In this document: piece by piece, positions 31,783-41,600 of the stretch
Layout of the letters: each line of letters opens with the position of its first letter
How positions within the stretch are numbered: the stretch's first letter is position 1
Assembly: GCF_007625205.1 (NCBI RefSeq)
Contig: NZ_VMNI01000016.1
Location: forward strand, 47,984-111,983
DNA length: 64,000 nt
From: Denitromonas ohlonensis
GTDB taxonomy: Bacteria; Pseudomonadota; Gammaproteobacteria; Burkholderiales; Rhodocyclaceae
Direction: 5' to 3'
Translations under genes and position numbers: made by a program
Notes under the pieces: generated by a model
Databases searched by the model: none
What the model saw: the letters and a program-made list of their open reading frames with translations, nothing else
Told to the model about the DNA's origin: nothing

Positions 31783-32640
31783 ATGCCAGACGTTTTGATC
31801 GTCATGATCGCGGTGTTGATCTTCGTGATCATCACCATCGCCAAAGGGGTGAGGATTGTTCCGCAGGGTGAGGAGTGGATTGTCGAGCGCCTTGGCAAAT
31901 ACCACGGCACGATCATCCCCGGCCTCAATATCATCATTCCCTACCTGGACAATGTCGCTTACAAGCTGGTGACCAAGGATCTGATCCTTGACGTTCAGGA
32001 GCAGGAGGTCATCACCCGCGACAACGCGGTGATCCTGACCAACGCGGTAGCCTTCGTGAAAGTGACTGACCCGGTCAAAGCCGTGTATGGCGTGACCGAT
32101 TTCGGCGAAGCCATCCGCAACCTGATCATGACCACGCTGCGTTCGATTCTGGGCGAAATGGATCTGGATGAGGCGCTCTCGTCGCGCGACAAGATCAAGG
32201 CCCGGCTGCGTGAGAGCATCGCCGACGAGGCGGTCGATTGGGGTCTGACCGTCAAGTCGGTTGAAATTCAGGACATCAACCCGTCGGCCTCCATGCAAAA
32301 AGCCATGGAAATGCAGGCTGCCGCCGAGCGTGAGCGCAAGGCGATGGTGACCCGTTCCGAAGGAGCCAAGCAATCTGCCGTGCTCGAAGCCGAAGCGCGT
32401 CTTGAAGCCGCCAAGCGCGACGCCAGCGCACAGGTGATGCTGGCCGAAGCCTCGGCCGAGGCAATCCGCCGTGTGGCAAATGCCGTGGGAGACAACCCGG
32501 TGCCATTGCAGTTTGTGCTGGGTGAAAAGTACGTCGCCGCCATGCGCGACCTGAGCCAGTCCGACAATGCGAAGACGGTGATTTTGCCGGCGGATATTCA
32601 GGAGGCGGTCAAAGGCCTGTTTGGCAAAGTCGCCCGCTAA
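31783..32640 (+). CDS. SPFH/band-7 (stomatin-like) protein, QmcA type
   Basis: The 285-residue protein has an N-terminal transmembrane segment (residues 3-20) and then a band-7/SPFH domain with RIVPQGEEWIVERLGKYH and VITRDNAVILTNAVAFVKV. A long Ala/Glu-rich helical C-terminus (about 190-245) drives oligomerisation. Members form large cage-like rings around membrane proteases such as FtsH. It is last in the M23-coiled-coil-bactofilin-NfeD-SPFH group and is followed by a strong terminator. Confidence 0.92.
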   Translation: MPDVLIVMIAVLIFVIITIAKGVRIVPQGEEWIVERLGKYHGTIIPGLNIIIPYLDNVAYKLVTKDLILDVQEQEVITRDNAVILTNAVAFVKVTDPVKAVYGVTDFGEAIRNLIMTTLRSILGEMDLDEALSSRDKIKARLRESIADEAVDWGLTVKSVEIQDINPSASMQKAMEMQAAAERERKAMVTRSEGAKQSAVLEAEARLEAAKRDASAQVMLAEASAEAIRRVANAVGDNPVPLQFVLGEKYVAAMRDLSQSDNAKTVILPADIQEAVKGLFGKVAR

Positions 32641-32667
32641 GACGCACAACGCAAAACGAAAGCAATC

Positions 32668-32696
32668 AAGGCGGCCTGCGGGCCGCCTTGGTTTTT
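32668..32696 (+). terminator. Rho-independent terminator
   Basis: AAGGCGGCC (32668-32676) and GGCCGCCTT (32681-32689) form a 9-bp GC-rich stem with a 4-base loop, followed by GGTTTTT. It ends the SPFH operon; its last bases overlap the stop of the convergent glycosyltransferase gene. Confidence 0.85.
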
Positions 32697-34146
32697 ATGG
32701 GTAGCCGCGGAAACCGGTCAGCAGATACAGGGTGAGGCGCCGCTCAAAATTGCGGTGGATCGACACCGAGACCTCGCCGAGTGCAGTGACCGAATCGAAG
32801 CGGCTGGCCACATCGTCGATCTGCGCCGTACGCGACAGAAACAGCACCGGCTGATCGCGATAGCGATTGAGGTCGGTCGTGAGCTGGTAGTGATCCGCCA
32901 CGCCGCCGTTCGGGTTCCAGCTGGCGTAAAGCGGCGGCTCCAGTCGGTAGATCACCTGCGCGAGCAATTCGCGATCTTTCGCAACGATTACGGCGCCGGG
33001 GTGTTGGGCCAGCACCGGGGCAACCTGATCGGCCAGTGCTGACCAGCCACGGGCCCGCTTGTAGGGATCGTTCTTGACCGTCAGTTCAACGCCGACAACC
33101 CGGGTAATGTCGGGCCAGTGATACACCACCAGGCCGAGCGCGAGGTTGAGCACCACGGCGCTGACGGCAAAGCGCCAACGGCCAGATTCGGCCAGAAAGG
33201 CGATCACGAGCACACAACCGGCAACAAAGATGGGCGCCGCCCAGTTGCCGTTGGCGCGCCCGGTCAACGCTTGAAACGACACCAGCAGCAGCAAGGGCAG
33301 TACGAAGAGCAGCAAGCGACGATAACGGTCCTCGCGCCACAGTCGCCGGGTGCGCAAAAAAGCCCACAGCAAGCCAAGCGTGAGCAGGGGGCCGAAGGAC
33401 AGCCACTGCGCACCGATGAACTCCACAAATTCGCCCGGCGCCCAGCTCCGGGAGTCCAGGCGAGTAATTTCGGCCGTATGACGGAAGGTGGGGAAATCAT
33501 TGGCCACGTTCCACCATACGTTCGGCGCGAAGACTGCCAGGCCCAGCGCAAAGGCCGCCCAGGGCTTGATGCTCAGCAACTGACGGCGCCCGCCGGGCTC
33601 GGCCAGCAGTACGAGCAGTGCAGAGCCCGCAAACGCGATCATGGTGTACTTGGACATCATGCCCAGCCCGAAGGCCAGCCCCACCAGCAACCAGTGTCGC
33701 CAGGCATGGGTGTCGCGCGCGGCGACAACGCCGTAGATGCCAAGCGCCCAGAACAGCAGCAGGGGCGCGTCGGTAGAGACAAACAGCCCCAATGTCGATA
33801 CCAGCGGCAGGGTCAGGAAGGCCAGTGCTGACCAGAATCCGACGCGTGCCGTGAACATGCGCGCGCCCAGTGCGTGAAGCACCAGCGCGGTAAGTGGATA
33901 GCACAGCAGCCCGGGCAGTTTGAGGGCCAATAGTGTGTGGCCGAGCAGGGCTTCGGAGGCTGCGATCATGCCGGCGATCAGCGGCGGCTTGGAGTAGTAG
34001 CCCCAATCCAGCGCTTGCGACCAGCCCCAGTAGTAGGCCTCGTCGACATACGGATCGATGCCCAGATGCCCGATGATCCAGGCGCGGTACCCGGTGAGCA
34101 CCACCGCCACAAGCAGCAGCAGGCGGAAGGATTGGGCGTTGTTCAT
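32695..34146 (-). CDS. GT39/ArnT-like membrane glycosyltransferase
   Basis: The 483-residue protein has around ten hydrophobic segments and the luminal acidic motif of the GT-C fold near the N-terminus (DPYVDEAYYWGWSQ), with YYSKPPLIA after it, as in ArnT and PMT proteins. Such enzymes move a sugar from a polyprenyl phosphate to lipid A, a protein or another lipid on the periplasmic side. It overlaps the second GT39 gene by 4 bases. The donor sugar and acceptor cannot be read from the sequence. Confidence 0.88.
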   Translation of the reverse strand: MNNAQSFRLLLLVAVVLTGYRAWIIGHLGIDPYVDEAYYWGWSQALDWGYYSKPPLIAGMIAASEALLGHTLLALKLPGLLCYPLTALVLHALGARMFTARVGFWSALAFLTLPLVSTLGLFVSTDAPLLLFWALGIYGVVAARDTHAWRHWLLVGLAFGLGMMSKYTMIAFAGSALLVLLAEPGGRRQLLSIKPWAAFALGLAVFAPNVWWNVANDFPTFRHTAEITRLDSRSWAPGEFVEFIGAQWLSFGPLLTLGLLWAFLRTRRLWREDRYRRLLLFVLPLLLLVSFQALTGRANGNWAAPIFVAGCVLVIAFLAESGRWRFAVSAVVLNLALGLVVYHWPDITRVVGVELTVKNDPYKRARGWSALADQVAPVLAQHPGAVIVAKDRELLAQVIYRLEPPLYASWNPNGGVADHYQLTTDLNRYRDQPVLFLSRTAQIDDVASRFDSVTALGEVSVSIHRNFERRLTLYLLTGFRGYP

Positions 34147-35690
34147 TCGGCCTTTTTCCGCAGCAGCACGACGCCACCTTCGGCAAACACGGTGTCAAAG
34201 CCTGTCTCGGGCACGCGGTCGATGCGCGTGATGACCAGCTCACCCGCAACCGGCACGCGCGAAGGCGTCGGCGATTGCGCATACACGCTGAAGCTCGGGG
34301 CGTCGAAGCGCATCCGAACCGCCGATTCGCCGAGCGCGTGGGCATGCAGGCCGGCGTCGCGAACCGGGCCTTGCAGCACGTCGCCAAGATAGGGCACGAC
34401 GGTGCTGGTGAGTACGGCGATCTGCAGCACCGCGGCCACGGCCATTTTCCGCCAGGTGCCGGTTGCCTTGCTGGTAAGCAGCGCCAGCCACAGCACCAGC
34501 GCACCGAGCGTGACGGCGTAGTAAGGCCAGCCGGCCAGATCCATGGCGCGCGACAGTTGTGCGCGGTAGAACGGATTGCCGGCATTGCTCTCCGACAGGA
34601 AGCCGAGCAGCGATGGCGCAATGACGAACAGGGCGAACAGGATGGTTGGCGCGATGGCATGCGCCCAGGTGCGACCATGATCAAAGCGGTGCGCGGCGAT
34701 CAGCAAAAACAGCGGCGTCGCGCCATACAGCGCGTAGTGCGGCAGCTTGGTGCCGGACAGGCTGAAAAACACCACCACAAACGCCGCCCAGATCCACAGG
34801 TAGCGACGCACGCCGGTGGCCATGTCCTTGCGGATCTGGCGGCAGGCAGCGAACAGCGGGCCGGTCCACGGCAACAGCAGCAGCGGCACGGCCAGCACGT
34901 AATAGAACATGCTGCCGGCGTGGCCTTCGAGCGTGCCGGTGAAGCGCTTGACGTTGTGCTTGAAGATGAAACCGTCAATGAATTTCTGGCCATGGATGCC
35001 CAGCGCTGCGGCATACCAGGGCACCACCAGCACGATCAGCAAAGCCCAGCCGATCGGGTCGCTGATGGCCTTGATCCAGGTGCGCCACTGCTGGCGACTG
35101 GCGCAGAACAGGAAGGTGACCGCAATCGGCACGATGATCGCGATCGGGCCTTTGGTGAGCACGCCCAGGCCGATCCACACATAGGTGCGTAACAGCGGCG
35201 CGCGACGGCCGGACTCAAGATGTCGCCAGGCGTCGAACAGCGCCAGCGCGAGCCACAGGTTGAGCAGGGCGTCGGCGGTGGCGGCGCGGCCAATGGCAAA
35301 GGGGCCGATGGCGGTGCTGACCACCAGCAAGGCGGCCAGCGCGGTCTGTGCGCCGAAGCGCTCGCGGGCAAACTTCCAGGTCGCGTAGCTCCAGCCGATG
35401 GCGGCCAGCGCCGAGGGCAGGCGGAACGCCCATTCGCTCGGCCCCAGCACCCAATAGGCCGCGGCTTGCAGCCAGTAGATCAGGATGGGTTTGTCGAAGC
35501 GATGCTCGCCGTCGAGATAGGTCGACAAGAAGTCGCCGCGCTCGAACATTTCGCGCGTGGCTTCGGAGAACGCCCCTTCGTCCACGTCGAACAGCGGGTA
35601 GCTGCCGAGAAAGGCCAGGTAGCTGATCAGCGGCAGGAGGAAGACCAGCCAGCCGATGAGCCGGCGTGGGTGGGCGTTCGTGTCGCTCAT
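34143..35690 (-). CDS. GT39/ArnT-like membrane glycosyltransferase
   Basis: A second GT-C enzyme (515 residues) with the catalytic acidic motif DVDEGAFSEATREM near residue 35 and HRFDKPILIYWLQ shortly after, the classical ArnT/PMT signature, plus a dozen membrane helices and a small C-terminal periplasmic domain. It is only distantly similar to its neighbour, so they may modify different positions or acceptors. It overlaps both neighbouring genes by 4 bases. Confidence 0.9.
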   Translation of the reverse strand: MSDTNAHPRRLIGWLVFLLPLISYLAFLGSYPLFDVDEGAFSEATREMFERGDFLSTYLDGEHRFDKPILIYWLQAAAYWVLGPSEWAFRLPSALAAIGWSYATWKFARERFGAQTALAALLVVSTAIGPFAIGRAATADALLNLWLALALFDAWRHLESGRRAPLLRTYVWIGLGVLTKGPIAIIVPIAVTFLFCASRQQWRTWIKAISDPIGWALLIVLVVPWYAAALGIHGQKFIDGFIFKHNVKRFTGTLEGHAGSMFYYVLAVPLLLLPWTGPLFAACRQIRKDMATGVRRYLWIWAAFVVVFFSLSGTKLPHYALYGATPLFLLIAAHRFDHGRTWAHAIAPTILFALFVIAPSLLGFLSESNAGNPFYRAQLSRAMDLAGWPYYAVTLGALVLWLALLTSKATGTWRKMAVAAVLQIAVLTSTVVPYLGDVLQGPVRDAGLHAHALGESAVRMRFDAPSFSVYAQSPTPSRVPVAGELVITRIDRVPETGFDTVFAEGGVVLLRKKAE

Positions 35691-36739
35691 TCGTGGTGCT
35701 CGGGGGTTTGCGCCCAGCCGGCGGCGTCCGACAGCTCCTTAGTCGGGCGAGCGAGGTAGGGCTTGGTGATGCCCGACTCGAAATACACCCGCGCCAGCAA
35801 CTCGGCCAGCACGCCCGAGGTCACCATCTGGATTCCGGCAATGACCAGGAAGAAGCCACCGAACAGCAGCGGCCGGGTACCGATCGACTCACCGAAGAAA
35901 ACCTTGAGTGCCATCAGATAGGTCAGGATCAGGCCGCCCACGCCGCCGAGTGCGATGCCGATACCACCGAAGAAGTGGCCCGGCCGGGTGCGGTAGCGCA
36001 TGAAGAAGTACACAAACACCAGATCGAGCACCACGCGGAAGGTGCGCGAAATGCCGTATTTGGATTGCCCGAACACCCGCGCGTGGTGCGCCACCACTTC
36101 CTGCGCAATGCGCTTCGGGGTGGTGACCGTGGCCAGCCAGGCGGGGATGAAGCGGTGCATCTCGCCATACAGGCGTACGTTCTTGATCGCGCTGGCGCGG
36201 AAAACCTTCAGGCTGCAACCGTAGTCCTTTAGCTGCACGCCGGTCAGGCGGGCGATCAGGCGGTTGGCGATGCGCGACGGAATCTTGCGCAGCCACAGGC
36301 CGTCTTGTCGGTCCTTGCGCCAGCCGGCGACCAGATCGAGGTCTTCGGTCAGCAGGCGGCCCGCCATGCGCGGGATGTCGATCGGATCGTTCTGCAAATC
36401 GCCGTCCATGGTGGCGATGACGGTGCCGCGCGCCGCGTCGAGGCCGGCCTGCATGGCAGCGGTCTGCTTGAAGTTGCGCACCAGCACCACCACGCGCACA
36501 TGGGGGCCGTATTTCTTGGCGCAGCGCTCGAGCTCATTCGGCGTGCCGTCCGAGCTGCCGTCGTCGACCAGCACCACTTCCCAGGGCCAGGGGTAGGGGC
36601 CCAGTGCGAGGTGGATGCGTTCGAGCAGCGGCTCGACGTTTTCCGCCTCGTTGTACATGGGCACCACCACCGACAGCCGGTGCTTGGGCAGGTTGTCGGG
36701 GATGCGCGGTTCAGCGTGCGGCAGCGGAGAAGTGTTCAT
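35687..36739 (-). CDS. GT2 polyprenyl-phosphate glycosyltransferase (ArnC/DPM1-like)
   Basis: The 350-residue protein has a GT-A domain with VVPMYNEAENV, the nucleotide-sugar motif DDGSSDGT and the metal-binding DGDLQNDP, followed by two C-terminal transmembrane helices (about 255-280 and 290-320). This is the architecture of enzymes making undecaprenyl-phosphate-linked sugars on the cytoplasmic face. It provides the donor lipid expected by the two GT39 enzymes encoded downstream. It overlaps both neighbours by 4 bases. Confidence 0.9.
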   Translation of the reverse strand: MNTSPLPHAEPRIPDNLPKHRLSVVVPMYNEAENVEPLLERIHLALGPYPWPWEVVLVDDGSSDGTPNELERCAKKYGPHVRVVVLVRNFKQTAAMQAGLDAARGTVIATMDGDLQNDPIDIPRMAGRLLTEDLDLVAGWRKDRQDGLWLRKIPSRIANRLIARLTGVQLKDYGCSLKVFRASAIKNVRLYGEMHRFIPAWLATVTTPKRIAQEVVAHHARVFGQSKYGISRTFRVVLDLVFVYFFMRYRTRPGHFFGGIGIALGGVGGLILTYLMALKVFFGESIGTRPLLFGGFFLVIAGIQMVTSGVLAELLARVYFESGITKPYLARPTKELSDAAGWAQTPEHHE

Positions 36740-37647
36740 TGACGGTCAATGCCTTGTTTGGGTGCAGATTGCATGCTCAGGCCGGCCAGCCAGGCGAGGG
36801 CGCCGGCGATACTCGAACACGCGATAACGAAGAGATGCAGGGCAAGCGCCACTTGCAGCCCGGTTTCAAAATCAATGCCATTGGGCAGCAGCGCCGCCGC
36901 CGCCCCGGCTTCATAGGTGCCAAAACCCGCCACGCCTTGCACCGGCAGGATCGCGGCCAGTTCGGCGCCCAGCGCGCCGGCCGCGCCGATCAGGGCGGAC
37001 GCGCCAAGCAGCACCGACAGCAACCATGCCTGGGCCGCCAGTTTGACCGACCAGTTGGCGATCGTCCATAGCCAGCCGAAACGCGCATGGCGTGTGGATT
37101 CGGCAAAGGCGTTGCGCAGCTTGCCAAAGCGCGCCTGCCAGCGGCCGCCTTCATGCCAGGCATGCGTGCGTCGTGCCCAGCGTGGCAGCACAAACGCCGT
37201 GGCGACCACCGCCAAAATGCCGCCAGCGCGCAACCAGACCGGCAAGCCCGGCCACACGGCCAGCGCCAGCGCCATGACCACAAATGCATCCTGCAGGCGG
37301 AACCACACCAGCGACGCGACGGCCCGGCCGAGCGGCGTGCCAAAGTTGCGACCCAGCAGAATCGGGAAAGCCGCCTCGCCACCGCGAAACGGCACGATAT
37401 TCACCATTGCGTTATGTATTAGCACGATGCGCAGGCAGGTGCCGAAGCGACCGGCCGCATCGTGACGAAATTCGTCCCACACGCGCAGGGCGCGCAGCGC
37501 GTAGCTCAGGGCGAAGCCAGCGGCGGCGATGGCCAGCGCGCTGATCGGGGTGTTCTGGATCAACTCACCCAGGGCCGACCACTGGCCCTCGGCCACAAAC
37601 CACGCCACCAACGCCAGAGTGAGAATAACCGCCAGTGCGCGCTTCAT
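36736..37647 (-). CDS. Lysylphosphatidylglycerol synthase-like (UPF0104) membrane protein, possible flippase
   Basis: The 303-residue protein has 7-8 hydrophobic segments and the family motifs NIVPFRGGEAAFP and VQGVAGFGTYEAGAAAA, as in the flippase-like domain of MprF and the AglD/UPF0104 family. The ATG at 37647 was chosen because it overlaps the stop of the PAP2 gene; the open frame upstream is only a shadow inside that gene. Within this operon it is the natural candidate for moving the polyprenyl-phosphate sugar across the membrane, which is inference. Confidence 0.82.
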   Translation of the reverse strand: MKRALAVILTLALVAWFVAEGQWSALGELIQNTPISALAIAAAGFALSYALRALRVWDEFRHDAAGRFGTCLRIVLIHNAMVNIVPFRGGEAAFPILLGRNFGTPLGRAVASLVWFRLQDAFVVMALALAVWPGLPVWLRAGGILAVVATAFVLPRWARRTHAWHEGGRWQARFGKLRNAFAESTRHARFGWLWTIANWSVKLAAQAWLLSVLLGASALIGAAGALGAELAAILPVQGVAGFGTYEAGAAAALLPNGIDFETGLQVALALHLFVIACSSIAGALAWLAGLSMQSAPKQGIDRQ

Positions 37648-38432
37648 GCGGTACTCGCCATCGTGTGCTTGAGCGCCACGCCAGCGGCGACCAGCCCGGC
37701 CAGGCCGAGCATCGTCGACCATAGCTGCGCCTGCGGATAGCCCGTGGCAAAAAACACCCGCGCCAGACACACCGCAACCCCGGCAACGCTCAACACCAGC
37801 ATCGCCCGGCGCGACTGCCACAGCGCCCAGCGCTGCGTCAGCAGCACGCCAACCACCGCACACAGCCAGCCCGCCGCCGCACCGGCGAGCACATCGCCCG
37901 GCCAGTGCGCGCCCACAGCAATGCGCGACACGGCCACCAGCGCGCCGAGGGCAAGCAGTGCCAGTGCCGGCAGGGCGCGCCGACACGCTGGCGTGCTCAG
38001 CATCAGCGCGGCAATCACGGTAAATGCGGTGGCCGTATGGCCGGAGGGAAAGCTGTAGCCCGACAGCGTGACGCCGATCTGGTGCAGCGCGTCGGCCGGC
38101 AAAAGCTCTTGCGGCCGGGGCGCGTCGATCAGCGCCTTGAGACCGCGGATCACCACAATGCCCACCGGCCAGGCCATCACGGTCGCCACCACCGCGCGCG
38201 GCGCGCGGCTTAAACACAGCGCCAGCAAGGCGCCCACCGAGAGCACACTCGCGGTATCGGTGATCGTCGCCCACAGGCCGTCGGGCAGGGCGCGCGTCCA
38301 GTGGTTGATGGCGATGAATGCCGGGGTGTTCGCGTCGCTGACCATCACCCCGGCGGCAGACAGCGCAAACACCAGCGGCGGAGCGATGCACCAGCCGGGC
38401 GAGAGCGGCGCGGGCGCCAGGGAAGAGGTCAT
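37644..38432 (-). CDS. PAP2-family membrane phosphatase
   Basis: The 262-residue multi-pass protein has the three acid-phosphatase motifs: KALIDAPRP (KX6RP type), PSGHTA and SRIAVGAHWPGD. Such proteins dephosphorylate undecaprenyl pyrophosphate, phosphatidylglycerol phosphate or lipid A. The ATG at 38432 was preferred to a TTG two codons upstream. It is first in the operon, translationally coupled to the flippase-like gene, and could recycle polyprenyl carriers or free a lipid A phosphate position. Confidence 0.88.
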   Translation of the reverse strand: MTSSLAPAPLSPGWCIAPPLVFALSAAGVMVSDANTPAFIAINHWTRALPDGLWATITDTASVLSVGALLALCLSRAPRAVVATVMAWPVGIVVIRGLKALIDAPRPQELLPADALHQIGVTLSGYSFPSGHTATAFTVIAALMLSTPACRRALPALALLALGALVAVSRIAVGAHWPGDVLAGAAAGWLCAVVGVLLTQRWALWQSRRAMLVLSVAGVAVCLARVFFATGYPQAQLWSTMLGLAGLVAAGVALKHTMASTA

Positions 38433-38551
38433 GGACAATCGCGGTCGGACTAAAAGGCGAATTCTAGCCTAAGCAACCGAACGCGAGCCCGTCGGGGTGC
38501 CTGTCGCCGTGTGGTAGGCCATCGTCACCCGTAAGCGGCGCGTGGCTCAGG

Positions 38552-38557
38552 TATAAT
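38552..38557 (+). promoter_or_regulatory. Candidate -10 box for purL
   Basis: A perfect TATAAT lies 75 bases before the purL ATG in the 199-base spacer between the divergent PAP2 operon and purL. No convincing -35 element is found at the right distance. Confidence 0.35.
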
Positions 38558-38631
38558 TCTGCCTTCGTTTTTTCGCCGGCCGCCGCCCGTGGGCGCGACG
38601 CAATTCACCTCTGCCTGTCCCCGCCGATCAC

Positions 38632-41600
38632 ATGACTGAAATCCTCACTCTCCGCGGCGCATCAGCGCTGTCGGCACCCCGCCAGACCCGCCTCGCCGAC
38701 ACCCTCGGCCGCGTCATTTCGCGCTTTCATGGTGTCCATGCCGAGTTTCAGTATTTCATTGAGCTGAATGCTGCGCTGGACGACGTCGCCATGAGCCGAC
38801 TGGTGGACTTGCTCGGCGCGCATCCGTCCGACGACGCGCCGCCCGAAGGCGAGCTGATTCTGGTCACGCCGCGTCTGGGCACGATCTCGCCGTGGTCGTC
38901 CAAGGCCACCGACATCGCCCACCAGTGCGGCTTTGACGCCGTGGTGCGCATCGAGCGCGGCATTGCCTACACCATAATGGCCAAGGGCGGGTTGGGGCTT
39001 CAGCGCGACAAGGTGCTTCCGCTGCTGCACGACCGGATGACCGAATCGGTGCTCGACACCACCGAGGCCGCCGAGGCGCTGTTCCACCACTACAGCCCGC
39101 AACCGCTCACCAGTGTCGACATTCTCGGCGCCGGTCGCAGTGCGCTCGAAGTGGCCAACCGCGAACTCGGCCTGGCGCTGTCGGACGACGAAATCGATTA
39201 CCTGGTCGACAACTTCGCCCGTATCGGCCGCAACCCGACCGACGTCGAGCTGATGATGTTCGCCCAGGCCAACTCCGAACACTGCCGCCACAAGATCTTC
39301 AACGCCGACTGGGTGATTGACGGCCGCCCTGAAGAAAAAACCCTGTTCGGCATGATCCGCGAGACTCACAAGGCCCAGCCCGAAGGCACCGTGGTGGCTT
39401 ACTCCGACAACGCCTCGGTGATCGAAGGCGCGTCGGTCGATGCGCTCTACCCGAGTGCCGACGGTCAGTGGCAGTTCCGCACCGAAACGCAGCACATCCT
39501 CGCCAAGGTCGAAACCCACAACCACCCGACAGCGATTTCGCCCTTCCCGGGCGCGGCCACCGGTGCCGGCGGCGAAATCCGCGACGAAGGCGCCACCGGG
39601 CGCGGCTCGCGACCCAAGGCCGGTCTGGCCGGCTTCTCGGTGTCCAACCTCGCCATCCCCGGCTTTGAACAGCCCTGGGAAAAGCCCTATGGCCGGCCCG
39701 ACCGCATCGCCTCGGCGCTCGACATCATGATCGAGGGCCCGATCGGCGCCGCCGCCTTCAACAACGAATTCGGTCGTCCCAACCTCGCCGGCTACTTCCG
39801 CAGCTTTGAGCAAGAAGTGCAGGGCGAAGTGCGCGGCTATCACAAGCCGATCATGATCGCCGGCGGTTTGGGCAGCATCCAGGCCGAGCAATCATTCAAG
39901 ATCAAGTTCGCCCCCGGCACGCTGATGATCCAGCTCGGCGGCCCGGGCATGCTCATCGGCCTCGGCGGCGGCGCGGCCTCCAGCATGGCCACCGGCACCA
40001 ACGCGGCCGACCTCGACTTTGCCTCGGTGCAACGCGGCAACCCCGAAATCCAGCGCCGCTGCCAGGAAGTCATCGACCGTTGCTGGCAGCAGGGCGAAGC
40101 CAACCCGATCCTGTCGATTCACGACGTCGGCGCCGGCGGCATCTCCAACGCCATGCCCGAGCTGGCCGATTCGGCCGACCTCGGCGCCAAATTTGAACTG
40201 CGCGAAATCCACATCGAAGAGCCGGGCATGAGCCCGCGCGAGATCTGGAGCAACGAGTCGCAAGAGCGCTACGTGCTGGCCATCGCCCCCGAGTCGCTGG
40301 ACGGCTTCCGCGCCATCTGCGAGCGCGAGCGCTGCCCGTTTGCCGTGGTGGGCGTGGCCACCGACGACGGTCAGCTCACCGTGACCGACCGCCAGTTCGA
40401 CAACAAGCCGGTCGACATGGCCATGTCGGTGCTGCTCGGCAAGCCGCCCAAAATGACGCGCAATGTCTCGCGTCGGGGCGTGTTCCTGCCGCCCTTCGAT
40501 GTCACCGATGTCGAACTCGCCGACGCCTGCCGCCGCGTGCTGCGCCTGCCGGCCGTCGCCTCCAAGAACTTCCTCATCACCATTGGCGACCGCAGCGTGG
40601 GCGGCCTCACCGCGCGCGACCAGATGGTCGGCCCGTGGCAAGTACCGGTGGCCGACGTAGCGGTGACGTCCATGAGCTTTCACGGCGACAAGGGCGAAGC
40701 CTTCGCCATGGGCGAGCGCACCGCGCTGGCCTGCGTCGACGCCCCGGCCAGTGGCCGTATGGCGGTTGGCGAGGCGATCACCAACGTGGCCGCCGCCGAC
40801 ATTGCCGACATCAAGCAGATCAAGCTCTCCGCTAACTGGATGGCCGCCGCTGGCCACCGCGGCGAAGACGCCCACCTGTTCGACACCGTCACCACCGTGT
40901 CGCAGTTCTGCCAGCGCGCAGGCCTGTCGATCCCGGTGGGCAAAGACTCGCTGTCGATGAAAACCGCCTGGAAAGAGAGCGGTGAAGACAAACAAGTGGT
41001 CTCGCCGCTGTCGCTCATCGTCACCGCCTTCGCGCCGGTGCAAGACGTGCGCCGCGCGCTCACGCCGCAGCTCCAGCTGCTGGAGCATGAAGACACCGAG
41101 CTCATCCTCATCGACCTGGGCAACAACAAAAACCGCCTCGGCGGCTCTGCGCTGGCGCAGGTCTACGACAGCGTCGGCGAGCACGCGCCCGATGTCGACC
41201 CCGCCCAGCTCAAGCAATTTTTCGCGCTCATCCAGCGTTTCCGTCAGGACGACCTGCTGCTCGCCTATCACGACCGCAGCGACGGCGGCCTGTGGGCCAC
41301 CGTATGCGAAATGGCCTTTGCCTCGCATTGCGGCCTCTCGCTGCTGCTCGACACCGTCTGCTACGACGAGTGGATGAACGATGTCGACGGCCTCGACAAA
41401 AAGCCCGACACCCTCAAGGGCCGCTTCAACGATAAGGTCTTTGCCGGCCTGTTTGCCGAAGAGCTCGGCGCCGTGGTGCAAATCCGCCGCAGCGACCGCA
41501 ACCGCATTACCGAGCCGCTGCGCGCCGCCGGGCTGTCGTATCACTTCATCGGCGAGCCCAACGACAAGGACGAGATCCGCGTCTGGCGCAACGCCAAGCT

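Noticed and set aside
36736..38391. A 551-residue fusion frame covering the flippase-like gene and the PAP2 gene
   Set aside because: Only the part from 37647 has membrane-protein character; the rest is a frame-shifted shadow of the PAP2 gene.
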